DNA from: Pseudomonadota bacterium
GTDB taxonomy: Bacteria; Pseudomonadota; Gammaproteobacteria; Burkholderiales; Ferrovaceae
DNA length: 64,000 bases
Assembly: GCA_021796835.1 (NCBI GenBank)
Contig: JAKABO010000011.1
Location: 1-64,000 of the forward strand
Direction of reading: 5' to 3'
Shown: positions 25,810 to 33,802 of the stretch, piece by piece
How the letters are laid out: each line of letters opens with the position of its first letter
Position numbering within the stretch: position 1 is the stretch's first letter
The notes under the pieces: model-generated
The model's database searches: none
Told to the model about the DNA's origin: nothing
The model's input: the letters and a program-made list of their open reading frames with translations, nothing else
Made by a program: the position numbers and the translations under genes

Positions 25810-26868
25810 GTGGCACTTTCCCCTAAAATACCGTCCACTCCGGAAGAACGGCTCAAACGTAAAAAAATCCTGTCCGCCACCCTGGTGACCTGTATTGGTA
25901 TCGTCATGATCGGCAGTTCGTTGCATGTCATCAAGTTGGGGCAAGGGCGCATGGAGGATATGCGTCATCTGGTGTCCTACAACATCAAGGACTCCGACAG
26001 CCATATTCGTGCAGCGGGTGAGGACATTCAGTTACATGCGCAGCACGAGAGTGGACAGGTCAAGGGCAGTTATACGGTGGAAGAGGCCGACCGCCTGTTG
26101 AATCGCGAGCAATGGGAAAATCTGAACACGATGGTGACCATTCCGGCGGGACCTTTTTTGATGGGGACCAATCTTGATCGTGGCGATCCACCCGACAAGC
26201 CGGAACATAAGGTGGATCTTCCGGCTTACGCCATCGATAAATATCCTGTCACCAACGCGCAATATGCCCGTTTTGTGGCGGCCACCGGACATCGTCCTCC
26301 GCTCAACTGGAAGGATGGGCGGATTCCGCCGGGGGCGGCGCTGCTGCCCGTGACCCTGGTGACCTGGTACGACGCCAATGCCTATGCCAAATGGGCCCAT
26401 AAGCGACTGCCCACGGAAGCCGAGTTTGAAAAGGCCGGGCGAGGTACGGATGGGCGCCGTTGGCCCTGGGGGAATACCATGGATCCGACCAGATTGAACA
26501 CTTATTACAACCGCAATTCCCCGTCGCCTGTGACCGATTATCCCCAGGGGGCCAGTTCTTACGGGGTTTTTGATTTGTCCGGTAACGTGGACGAATGGAC
26601 AAGCAGCGATTTTGCACCTTATCCCGGATCCATTGCACCGACCATCGTGTTCCAGGGCAAGGTGGCGGTCCAGGAATCTTCCCAGGATCGTAACCTGGGG
26701 ATTTCCGATCAAAAACTGATCAAGCGCAGTTACAAGGTGCTTCGTGGGGGGTCCTGGAAAAGCGATCCCTTTTCCACCTCTCTTTTTCACCGCGATAATG
26801 CTTTTGCCAACATGACTTCCGATTTCTATGGATTTCGCTGTGCCAGTTCCCTTCCTTCCTCTCACTGA
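25810..26868 (+). CDS. membrane-anchored FGE-sulfatase-domain protein
   Basis: The 352-residue protein starts with GTG at 25810 (AAGGAG just before the upstream stop). A hydrophobic segment at about residues 20-38 anchors it, and the sulfatase-modifying-factor (FGE) domain follows from about residue 110: IPAGPFLMGTN, KRLPTEAEFEKAGRG, GNVDEWTSSD and LRGGSWKSD. The cysteine pair that serves copper-dependent catalysis in true formylglycine-generating enzymes, after RGGSW, is absent, so it is unlikely to be an FGE. The domain may bind a partner or a ligand. It sits inside the oxidase region, as does the paralogue at 33799-34575. Confidence 0.85.
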   Translation: MALSPKIPSTPEERLKRKKILSATLVTCIGIVMIGSSLHVIKLGQGRMEDMRHLVSYNIKDSDSHIRAAGEDIQLHAQHESGQVKGSYTVEEADRLLNREQWENLNTMVTIPAGPFLMGTNLDRGDPPDKPEHKVDLPAYAIDKYPVTNAQYARFVAATGHRPPLNWKDGRIPPGAALLPVTLVTWYDANAYAKWAHKRLPTEAEFEKAGRGTDGRRWPWGNTMDPTRLNTYYNRNSPSPVTDYPQGASSYGVFDLSGNVDEWTSSDFAPYPGSIAPTIVFQGKVAVQESSQDRNLGISDQKLIKRSYKVLRGGSWKSDPFSTSLFHRDNAFANMTSDFYGFRCASSLPSSH

Positions 26869-26878
26869 GTATTGACCC

Positions 26879-27121
26879 ATGTTGCGTCAACTTCGTATTC
26901 CAGCCTTGCTGGCGCAGTGCCTATGGATTTCCAGCGCCCATGCCGTGGACAGTTATCGTTACTTGCATGTGACCGTGGATACCCCCTGGAACATTTTTCT
27001 CTTCCTGCTGATAGGTATATTCGCCCCGTTCATCCTGATGGGCGTGCTGGCCTGGTATTTTTCCTTCAAAAAGAAACCGGCGCCGCCCCATCCGCCCGCT
27101 TCTCCAGAGGATCATCCATGA
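26879..27121 (+). CDS. small membrane protein with signal peptide, unknown
   Basis: An 80-residue protein: a signal-like N-terminus (cleavage after SSAHA), a short periplasmic segment, one helix (about residues 38-60) and a Lys/Pro-rich tail (KKKPAPPHPPASPEDHP). It begins eleven bases after the FGE-like gene and its stop overlaps the start of the next gene. No family is recognised. Confidence 0.6.
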   Translation: MLRQLRIPALLAQCLWISSAHAVDSYRYLHVTVDTPWNIFLFLLIGIFAPFILMGVLAWYFSFKKKPAPPHPPASPEDHP

Positions 27122-27510
27122 ACTTTCCTGGTCTTTTGGGATATCGTTGGACGGGACATCTATTGGCCGGGGTGATGCTCATCCTGGGACTGGCGTTCTT
27201 TCGACCGGCACTGGCCGCGTCGGATGCCCCGCAAAACCCCAATGCCGTCCAGATGATGGAGGCATTTCAGAAACAGCAAGGGGACAAGGACGATGGGGTG
27301 ACGCCGGTGGATGACCACAAGAAAAAAATCATCATGTTCATCATGGGGGTCCCGCTCATCCTGATGGTTCTGGTGACGGGGGTTCTGGGCATCGGCATGG
27401 GCATCTATGGCAAACCCTGGTTCGTTCCCCACATGATCATGGCGGGATTGACCATGACCCTGGCCCTGGTCCACGCCATCGTGGGGGTGGCCTGGTTCTT
27501 TCCCTTTTGA
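27118..27510 (+). CDS. three-helix membrane protein with two spaced histidines, unknown
   Basis: The 130-residue protein has a signal-like first segment (to about residue 33, AALAAS), a charged hydrophilic stretch and two helices (about residues 71-93 and 103-126). In the last helix two histidines (residues 105 and 119) are 14 apart, the spacing of the two heme ligands on one helix of cytochrome b. This is suggestive only, since a partner helix with matching histidines is not visible. ATGA and TTGA overlaps couple it to both neighbours. Confidence 0.6.
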   Translation: MNFPGLLGYRWTGHLLAGVMLILGLAFFRPALAASDAPQNPNAVQMMEAFQKQQGDKDDGVTPVDDHKKKIIMFIMGVPLILMVLVTGVLGIGMGIYGKPWFVPHMIMAGLTMTLALVHAIVGVAWFFPF

Positions 27511-30131
27511 ACACCTTCCTGATTCCGGCCCTGTACGGTTTGTCGGGCCTGGTGGGACTGGCCTATGAAGTTCTGTGGGTCCGCATGGTGACCCTCCAGT
27601 TTGGTCTGAGTGTCTTTGGCGTGGTCATTACGGTGGCCGCATTCATGGCGGGACTGGGGTTGGGCGCCTTGGCATTGTCCGGCCGCATCGTTCGACGCCC
27701 TTTGTGCCTGCTCGCCCTCCTGGAGGCGAGCGTGGCCCTCTTCTCCGCCCTTTTGCCTTTCTTGGCCCCCCTTGAAGAACATGCGCTTTGGGCGGGGTTT
27801 TCTCATCAAGGTGCGCTGGGTTGGCATTTGGGACTGGCCCTGATCTCTTTTCTCCTGCTGACCCTGCCCGCCGTGGCCCTGGGGGCCGGTTTTCCTCTGG
27901 TCCTGTCGCTCGGCCAACAGGTCTCCGGACGCCTGGGACTGCTGTACGGGGTCAATACGCTGGGCGCCGTGCTGGGCGCCTTGCTTCCCCTGGTTCTGCT
28001 GCCGATGTTTGGCTGGGTCCAGGCGTTGCGTGGAATCGCTCTGCTGGGTGCTTTGCTGGGAGTCGGGTGGTGGGTGCTGGATCGTCTCGAAGGGGGCTCC
28101 TCTGCGTTCGTTCAGGACCGGGGGGCGTGGGTGACCACGGATCGATCCGAAAGAACCGGTTCGATGCTTCTGTTTTTTTATGGAATCCTGGGGATGGCCA
28201 GCCTTTCCCTGGAAGTGGCCTGGACCCGGCTCTTCGGACTGTTGTTTCTGCGTACCGAGTATGTTCTGGCCTTGATTCTGGCTTCCTTTCTGGTGGGAAT
28301 CGGGTTGGGCAGCCTGGTGGCGACCCGCTGGCATTCCACGCTCCGACGATTCAGGGCGGCATTTCCATGGCTGGCGGCTGGCGGTGTCCTGGCAGGACTG
28401 GCCGTGTTGCCCATAGTGGCGGGGTGGGTCGAACATCCGCTGGGTCAGACCCTGACGCAGGCGCTTCTGCTGCAGGGGCTGATCCTGACCGTGCTCACTT
28501 TTCCGGTGACTTTCGTCCTGGGGTTATGGCTTCCTCTTCTGAGCGAAGAGCAGGGCAGTCTTCGGACCGGGGTGGAACTGTACGGAGCCAATTCGTTGGG
28601 AGGCGCCTTGGGCGCGTTGCTGACGGGTTTTGTCTGGATCCCCTGGCTGGGAACCACCGGAACCCTGGTCTGGAGTGCGCTGCTGATTCTGGGCGCCAGT
28701 CTGACCTGGACCCGTCCCTGGACGTTGCTGCAAGGGGGGATGATGGTGGGTTTTGTGGGGTTGGGGGCGGGACTCTGGGCCTTTCCGCCGGCACAGAAAT
28801 TACTGCCGGAAACGCTGGCTGGAAGTCGGGATATCTATCGTTATGAAGATGCCGTGGCCATGACCCAAGTGGTGGAACAACCCGATGGGCAGCGGATCCT
28901 CCTCACTGACCTGCAACGTCACGATGCCTCCTCGGACCCCACCGCGGCTTTCGTGCAACGAAATCAGGGACGTCTGGCCCTGTTGCTGCAGGGCCATCCC
29001 CAACGGGTGCTGTTTTTGGGACTGGGTACCGGGTTGTCCCTGGCTGGAAGTTCGGCATATCCCGGCGTGCGGCGGGTCGCTGTGGAATTGTCGCAGGGGT
29101 CCATCGAAGCGGCACGCCGTTACTTTGCGCCCGTGGATGGTCCGATCCTGAGCGAAACCGAACTGATTCAGGATGATGCCCGGCATTTCATGAATTCCAC
29201 GGAAGTCCATTATGATGTCATTGTGGGCGATCTCTACCATCCTGACCTGGCTGGCGTGGGCGCTTTGCTCTCCCTGGAACAGTTTGCGCGGGTACGGAAT
29301 CATTTGTCGGCCCATGGGGTGTTCGTTCAATGGTTGGCCTTGAACCAATTCGATCCTGCCGCTCTCCAGGTGGAGTTGAGAACCTTCCGGCGCGTATTTC
29401 CCGATGCCTGCCTGTTTCTGGATGGGATGCATCTGGCGTTGGTGGGGTTTCGTCAACCCTGGGCGGGTTGGCCCACGGTGGTGGCAGGTCAGGATCGCCT
29501 CAGCCCGGATCAACGGTTTGAAGCCACGGGCGGCGAGGGGGTGATGACCTGGATGGGGCGCTACTGGGGTAAAATTCCCGATACGCCGGGTCCCGTCCAG
29601 AAAGAGTGGGCACCGGTGATCGATTTTTCCCTGCCCCGACTGAAATATAGCGGTGGCACCCTGGATGTGATGTTGGCGACCCTGTGGCATCAACGGCCTT
29701 CCCTGGAGCAGGCGGCACGGGATCTGAATCTGCCCGAACGCCAGAATCCGGAATTTGCTGCCGCCTGGCATGCCACCCAATATCTGGTACAAAGTTGGCA
29801 GGATCGCATGACGGGGCGCGACGGTGAAGCCGAACGTCTGGTTCGCCTGGCGTTCGAGGCCAATCCGCGGGATCGCTGGGTGGGTTATGCGCTGGCCGAT
29901 GAGGTTCTGGCCCAACTGGCCCGTGCACCGCTGCCCGATGCCCAGAAGGAAACGGTGCTCAACAAACTGGCGCTTCGTTTTCCCTGGCATGTGGAGGTGC
30001 AAAGAGCGCTTTGGAAAATACAAAGGGAGCGCCATGAATACGCAGAAGCCGAAAAGACCCGTCTGAACCTGTTGCAGGAAGCGCCCCTTGACCGGGAAGC
30101 CGGAATGGCGAAGAATGAAAGTTTTCAGTAA
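27507..30131 (+). CDS. fused polytopic membrane / spermidine-synthase-like protein
   Basis: An 874-residue protein with about 12-14 hydrophobic segments in residues 1-430, in two halves, followed by a spermidine-synthase-like Rossmann domain: RVLFLGLGTG, then VAVELSQGSIEAARRYF, then DDARHFM and DVIVGDLYHPD. The C-terminal 150 residues are helical and TPR-like. Proteins of this layout are found as fused membrane/spermidine synthase-like proteins; the substrate is not established, and the aminopropyltransferase residues are only partly kept. TTG at 27507 overlaps the upstream stop. It joins the oxidase region to ccoG. Confidence 0.8.
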   Translation: MNTFLIPALYGLSGLVGLAYEVLWVRMVTLQFGLSVFGVVITVAAFMAGLGLGALALSGRIVRRPLCLLALLEASVALFSALLPFLAPLEEHALWAGFSHQGALGWHLGLALISFLLLTLPAVALGAGFPLVLSLGQQVSGRLGLLYGVNTLGAVLGALLPLVLLPMFGWVQALRGIALLGALLGVGWWVLDRLEGGSSAFVQDRGAWVTTDRSERTGSMLLFFYGILGMASLSLEVAWTRLFGLLFLRTEYVLALILASFLVGIGLGSLVATRWHSTLRRFRAAFPWLAAGGVLAGLAVLPIVAGWVEHPLGQTLTQALLLQGLILTVLTFPVTFVLGLWLPLLSEEQGSLRTGVELYGANSLGGALGALLTGFVWIPWLGTTGTLVWSALLILGASLTWTRPWTLLQGGMMVGFVGLGAGLWAFPPAQKLLPETLAGSRDIYRYEDAVAMTQVVEQPDGQRILLTDLQRHDASSDPTAAFVQRNQGRLALLLQGHPQRVLFLGLGTGLSLAGSSAYPGVRRVAVELSQGSIEAARRYFAPVDGPILSETELIQDDARHFMNSTEVHYDVIVGDLYHPDLAGVGALLSLEQFARVRNHLSAHGVFVQWLALNQFDPAALQVELRTFRRVFPDACLFLDGMHLALVGFRQPWAGWPTVVAGQDRLSPDQRFEATGGEGVMTWMGRYWGKIPDTPGPVQKEWAPVIDFSLPRLKYSGGTLDVMLATLWHQRPSLEQAARDLNLPERQNPEFAAAWHATQYLVQSWQDRMTGRDGEAERLVRLAFEANPRDRWVGYALADEVLAQLARAPLPDAQKETVLNKLALRFPWHVEVQRALWKIQRERHEYAEAEKTRLNLLQEAPLDREAGMAKNESFQ

Positions 30132-30154
30132 ATTTTAGGGAGGCACAGGGCTAA

Positions 30155-31450
30155 ATGAATGGGGCATTGGCACAGGTCTCGCGTTTTCATCTGCACCGTC
30201 GCATGGTCCAGGGAACTACCCTCCTGTTGGTCATTCTGGTGCCGGCCCTGGGGCTGTTTCGCATCGATCCGCGCGCCGGTGCCCTGGTCGTGCTGGATCG
30301 TCAGATCTGGTTCGCCGACTTCTTTCTGATCGCCGGACTGTGGATCATCCTGCTCAGTCTCCTGGTGATGCTCTATTCCACGGCGGGCACCGTATTTTGC
30401 GGGTGGGTATGTCCGCAGAACATTTTTTCCGAATGGGCCAATTACATGACCCATCGGCTGTTGGGCAAACGGGCCGAAGTCAGTCTGGACGGCCAGGCGC
30501 CGGTCATCGCCCCGGCCAAGAATCGGGTGTGGAACTGGGTGTTGCTGGGCCTCTCCTTCCTGCTGGCGTCCATGTTCCTGGGCGTGATTCCCCTGTTCTA
30601 TTTTTATGACCCTTCCACGATCCTGGCTTTTCTTCTCTGGCGGTCGGACCCTGCGCTGGCCAGTTCCCTGCATTGGATTTATGCGGTTTTTGTTTTGATC
30701 ATTCTGGTGGATATTGCGGTGATCCGCCACTTCTGGTGCCGTTTTGCCTGCGTGTACCGGGTTTGGCAGCACAGTTTCCGGACCCGTGAAACCCTTCATG
30801 TGCGTTATGACGCCAGCCGTGCCAGTGCCTGCGAGAAATGTAACTATTGTGTGACCTCCTGCTTCATCGAGATCGATCCGCGCAAGACGGACGTCTATGA
30901 CAGTTGCATCAATTGCGGCGAGTGTATCGATGCCTGTAACCGCCTTCAGGCGAAGAAAGGGAATCCGGGATTGCTGAGTTTTGAATTCGGCGAACATAAA
31001 ACCAAACGGGAGGCGCGGATTCACTTTCGCAACAACGCGGTCGGCCTGACTTCGCGCACCAGTTGGATGGCTGTCGTCATGATCCTGGGGCTGAGTTTTT
31101 TTGCCTGGGGATTGTGGACCTGGGAACCTCTTCATCTGGCCGCATACCGGGCCGAGGTGCAGGATGCTGCGAACGATCTGGATTACCGCATCGAAATCGC
31201 CAATAAACGTTACCGTCCTGAAACGGTGGAATTGTCGGTGCAGGGGTTGAAGCCGGGCGAGTATCATTTGTCCCGGACGCAACTGACGATTCCTGCGGCA
31301 GGGCGGCTGTCCGCGATCTTGTCCATCTCGCCGGCCCTGCCCCATGGCGTGCATTCCTTCAGAATTCTGGCCCGTGCCGTTCAGGAGAATTGGACCGACC
31401 AGTTTGCCATCCAGCATTTTTCAGAAGCCCCCAAAGGGAGGACTCCATGA
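30155..31450 (+). CDS. ccoG: cbb3 oxidase accessory iron-sulfur protein CcoG (RdxA/FixG)
   Basis: The 431-residue protein has an N-terminal membrane domain with VFCGWVCPQN, several helices, two ferredoxin-type [4Fe-4S] motifs (CEKCNYCVTSC and CINCGECIDAC) and an immunoglobulin-like C-terminal domain, the complete CcoG architecture. CcoG is implicated in reducing copper for insertion into cbb3 oxidase. AGGGAGG precedes the ATG. The heme-less CcoP-N-like gene follows with an ATGA-type overlap. A second ccoG is at 51659-52858. Confidence 0.93.
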   Translation: MNGALAQVSRFHLHRRMVQGTTLLLVILVPALGLFRIDPRAGALVVLDRQIWFADFFLIAGLWIILLSLLVMLYSTAGTVFCGWVCPQNIFSEWANYMTHRLLGKRAEVSLDGQAPVIAPAKNRVWNWVLLGLSFLLASMFLGVIPLFYFYDPSTILAFLLWRSDPALASSLHWIYAVFVLIILVDIAVIRHFWCRFACVYRVWQHSFRTRETLHVRYDASRASACEKCNYCVTSCFIEIDPRKTDVYDSCINCGECIDACNRLQAKKGNPGLLSFEFGEHKTKREARIHFRNNAVGLTSRTSWMAVVMILGLSFFAWGLWTWEPLHLAAYRAEVQDAANDLDYRIEIANKRYRPETVELSVQGLKPGEYHLSRTQLTIPAAGRLSAILSISPALPHGVHSFRILARAVQENWTDQFAIQHFSEAPKGRTP

Positions 31451-31887
31451 ATCAAACCCGTGAACCCGCGCCACCCCTGAGCGAGATTCAACCAGAATGG
31501 GGGCAACGAGACAAGGAACATTTCGGCTATGCGTCCGATGAGGAACGAAAGGCCAAGCGAGGATTGGAGGACTGGGAGTTGTTGGAGAGTGTTCCTTTAT
31601 CCCAGAAACCCGTGCCGTACTGGTTTTTTGCCGTGATCGTGGTGGTTTTGCTGGTGGCGGTCGGGCTCGCCTTTCCTTTTTGGGGAACGCGTTCCGGACA
31701 CCAGAAGCACTGGTTGGACTGGGGGTTTTTATTGGCGCTGGTATACATCGCGGGCGCTGGAACCTTTGTGTACTTCATGGTCCGGATGTACGGGGCTGCC
31801 CATCCCGGGCCATCGGAGGCGGTTTCTCAGAACGGAAAGGATCCTGCCGAAACCCAACCTCAAAAAACCACCGATGAAGTACGTTGA
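31447..31887 (+). CDS. CcoP-N-like membrane protein without heme (second copy)
   Basis: A 146-residue relative of the 23278-23898 protein. It has an acidic N-terminus and a helix ending in AFPFWGTRSG (compare ITFPLWGQRP), then a second helix (about residues 90-112) and a hydrophilic tail. It contains no cysteine. AGGGAGG before the ATG at 31447 decides the start. Placed right after ccoG and before a FixH-like lipoprotein, it looks like an oxidase-linked structural protein. Confidence 0.68.
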   Translation: MNQTREPAPPLSEIQPEWGQRDKEHFGYASDEERKAKRGLEDWELLESVPLSQKPVPYWFFAVIVVVLLVAVGLAFPFWGTRSGHQKHWLDWGFLLALVYIAGAGTFVYFMVRMYGAAHPGPSEAVSQNGKDPAETQPQKTTDEVR

Positions 31888-32275
31888 TTGGTGTCTGATT
31901 GGCGTGAGCGCCGTGCTGCTCCTGTCTGCCTGCGGAAAAACGGAACCATCCCTGCCGGATACGACGTCTCAAACCTGGAATGAGTGGACCGTGCGCGTGG
32001 AATCCCGTCCCAGCCCCCCTCGGGATGGAATGAATGAATTTCTGGTCATGGTCACCGGGGCCAATGGTCGTCCCGGTTCCCGCTGCCTGGTGGATATCCG
32101 GACGGCCCAGGCCGATCCCTGGAAGCAGGCGATCCAGGATGGACGGGTAGGGGTGTATCGGCGGGCCGCGCTGGTCGAACCAGGGGAACGGCGCACGGTT
32201 CAGGTTCGTCTGAACTGCGCGGATGAGGCGCAGAAGGACAGCGTTCTGTTTTTCCCGCTTCACGTTCCCGACTAG
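31874..32275 (+). CDS. FixH-like lipoprotein (possible oxidase assembly factor)
   Basis: From ATG 31874 the product has 133 residues with a lipobox (LLLSACGKT, Cys at about 20) and a beta-rich domain of the FixH/YtkA type (WTVRVESRPSPPRDGMNEFLV). FixH/CcoH helps assembly of cbb3 oxidase. The start lies inside the end of the preceding gene (14-base overlap) and lacks a strong ribosome binding site, so coupling is likely. The family call is tentative because the domain is short and divergent. It converges on the truncated oxidase-like gene at 32289. Confidence 0.55.
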   Translation: MKYVDWCLIGVSAVLLLSACGKTEPSLPDTTSQTWNEWTVRVESRPSPPRDGMNEFLVMVTGANGRPGSRCLVDIRTAQADPWKQAIQDGRVGVYRRAALVEPGERRTVQVRLNCADEAQKDSVLFFPLHVPD

Positions 32276-32294
32276 GGTTCCGGCAAACCTAGTC
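32270..32294. terminator. inverted repeat spanning two convergent stop codons
   Basis: GACTAGG (32270-32276) pairs with CCTAGTC (32288-32294) around eleven bases. Each arm contains the TAG stop of one of two converging genes. There is no T-run, so a bidirectional terminator is only possible. Confidence 0.4.
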
Positions 32295-32813
32295 TTCGGC
32301 GCGGGTGCTTTCCACCGGACCCATCAGGGTCAGGACGATATTGGAGAAGTAGACCATGAACCCCACCGCCATGCAGGTGCCGGCAACGGCCACGATAGGG
32401 CCGTAGAAATGGTGTGCATGGGTCATGGCCGCGCGGTCATGGAGCATCAGGTACCCCTCCCAGATGCCAAAGACCATTTGGGTGGCATAAAACCCGTAGA
32501 CGCCGAGGAACAACCACCAGAAGGAATGCTGAACCAGACGCTGGGAATAGATGCGTTTGCCGCTCAAACGCGGAAGCAGGTAATAGGTGGTGCCCATGGC
32601 CAGGGTGACCACGCCGCCCACCAGATTCATGTGGGCATGGGCCAGGGGGTCGATCATGTGTCCCGGACCGCCGTAGGGGCTCCCGATGGAATCGAGCCAG
32701 GCCCGGATGGGGGGGAACACCTGGAGCATTCCGTGCATGGCTCCGATGAAGAGGGAAGTGGCAGAAACGATGAAGAATTTGACTAAACGGCGAAGGTCTG
32801 AGAGCGAATGCAT
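32289..32813 (-). CDS. truncated heme-copper oxidase subunit I-like membrane protein (second copy)
   Basis: A 174-residue protein paralogous to 9869-10378. It keeps the helix with AHAHMNLVGG (His59, His61) and YYLLPRLSGKRIYS, followed by His96 in QHSFWW and a helix starting with His132, His134 and His135 (MTHAHHFYGP). The ATG at 32813 is preferred because the 16 residues before it are not conserved. As in the other copy, helices with Cu-B ligands are missing. It is separated by a terminator from the SCO1 group upstream. Function unknown; heme b binding is plausible. Confidence 0.72.
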   Translation of the reverse strand: MHSLSDLRRLVKFFIVSATSLFIGAMHGMLQVFPPIRAWLDSIGSPYGGPGHMIDPLAHAHMNLVGGVVTLAMGTTYYLLPRLSGKRIYSQRLVQHSFWWLFLGVYGFYATQMVFGIWEGYLMLHDRAAMTHAHHFYGPIVAVAGTCMAVGFMVYFSNIVLTLMGPVESTRAED

Positions 32814-32863
32814 GCGCCAACCTGTATAAATAGAGTCCGAAAAAGGGAGGCCTAAAAACAAAG

Positions 32864-32887
32864 CACCCGGTGAGTAGACACCGGGTG
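32864..32887 (-). terminator. rho-independent terminator after the SCO1 gene group
   Basis: CACCCGGTG (32864-32872) pairs perfectly with CACCGGGTG (32879-32887) around a six-base loop. On the minus strand it is followed by CTTTGTTTTTAGG. It closes the minus-strand transcript of the FGE-like gene, SCO1 and the tiny membrane gene. Confidence 0.85.
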
Positions 32888-32935
32888 TTTGAAGAATTTC
32901 CCTCCGGCCAGCAAGGACCCAGGGATCAATCCGGA

Positions 32936-33064
32936 TTATTTGCCTTTCTTTTGATCATTGGCCAGGATGTCGACGCCCAGGCCACCAAGGGACAGGGACA
33001 CCAGAATACCGCCAACGAACAGGATCACGGGAATGATCATGTAACCTTTATCCATAATTTCCAT
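32936..33064 (-). CDS. tiny single-helix membrane protein downstream of SCO1
   Basis: A 42-residue protein (start MEIMDKGYMIIPVILFV, end DQKKGK) with one helix of about 22 residues. A G-rich ribosome binding site (GGGGGGAG) lies a few bases before the ATG. It belongs to the same size class as the peptides at 20634 and 23926, small one-helix proteins near oxidase genes. No family can be assigned at this length. Confidence 0.62.
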   Translation of the reverse strand: MEIMDKGYMIIPVILFVGGILVSLSLGGLGVDILANDQKKGK

Positions 33065-33163
33065 ATTTCTCTCCCCCCGTTAAAATTTTAAGTGGACGAC
33101 GTCAAGATCCAGCAGACATGACACTGGGATGGTAACAAAAGACTTGGGTTCTTGGCAAACATT

Positions 33164-33802
33164 TTATTCGCTCGCCAGAATGGCCTGGGTATCGCGGAAC
33201 AAACCGTCCGGGGTCTGAGGCATCTGAAAGGATGCCTGGAGGCGGCCTGCGGGGTTGAACAGGAAGATCGTGCTGCTGTGATCCACCGGATAGTTTCCCC
33301 GCCCATCCCGCTCCTGGTCATGCAGGACGGCATAAACCCCCAAACTCTGGGTGAAGGGCTTGAGTTGGGCAGCGGTGGCCTGGGCACCGATGAAAGAGGG
33401 GTCGAAGGCGGGGACATACTGCCCCAGAACGGACAGGGAATCGCGCCCGGGGTCCACGGAAACGAATATGACCTGAGGTGCGGGGTGCCCTCCCTTTTTG
33501 AAGGATCGGGAGACCGAGGCCAACAGGGCCAGATCGGTGGGGCAGACATCAGGACAGTGGGTATAGCCGAAGAGCAGATAGGTCCAGCGTCCCGTCAGGG
33601 ATTCCTGGGTCAGGATGCCCTGGGTGGAAGGCAGGGAGAAGGGGGGCAAGGAGGGCCCCCGAGCCAGCCACTGCGTCCGGTCCCCCAATCCCTGGGGCGG
33701 GGCGGGTTGGTGCCAGAAGAAGAACCCCAGCCCCCCCAACACGAGGAGTGCCGCGCCGAACAGAAAAATGACGGATGGAGAGGATCGGCTGCCTGTCCTC
33801 AT
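33164..33802 (-). CDS. SCO1/SenC-type copper chaperone
   Basis: The 212-residue protein has an N-terminal membrane anchor (about residues 12-33) and a thioredoxin-like domain with GYTHCPDVCPTD (CxxxC copper-binding site) and the third ligand His in NYPVDHSSTIFLF. SCO proteins deliver copper to oxidase Cu-A sites or reduce thiols. The cbb3 oxidase here has no Cu-A, so it may serve another oxidase or act in Cu-B loading. The start at 33802 overlaps the stop of the FGE-like gene by four bases; longer frames are not supported. Confidence 0.9.
   Translation of the reverse strand: MRTGSRSSPSVIFLFGAALLVLGGLGFFFWHQPAPPQGLGDRTQWLARGPSLPPFSLPSTQGILTQESLTGRWTYLLFGYTHCPDVCPTDLALLASVSRSFKKGGHPAPQVIFVSVDPGRDSLSVLGQYVPAFDPSFIGAQATAAQLKPFTQSLGVYAVLHDQERDGRGNYPVDHSSTIFLFNPAGRLQASFQMPQTPDGLFRDTQAILASE

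Noticed and set aside
25810-26868. Annotation as a functional formylglycine-generating enzyme
   Set aside because: The catalytic cysteines after the RGGSW motif are missing and no sulfatase gene is nearby.
27405-28436. Gln-rich minus-strand frame opposite the fused membrane/spermidine-synthase-like gene
   Set aside because: The Gln/His/Pro-rich composition is what the antisense of a Leu/Gly-rich membrane protein gives; no initiation signal is present.
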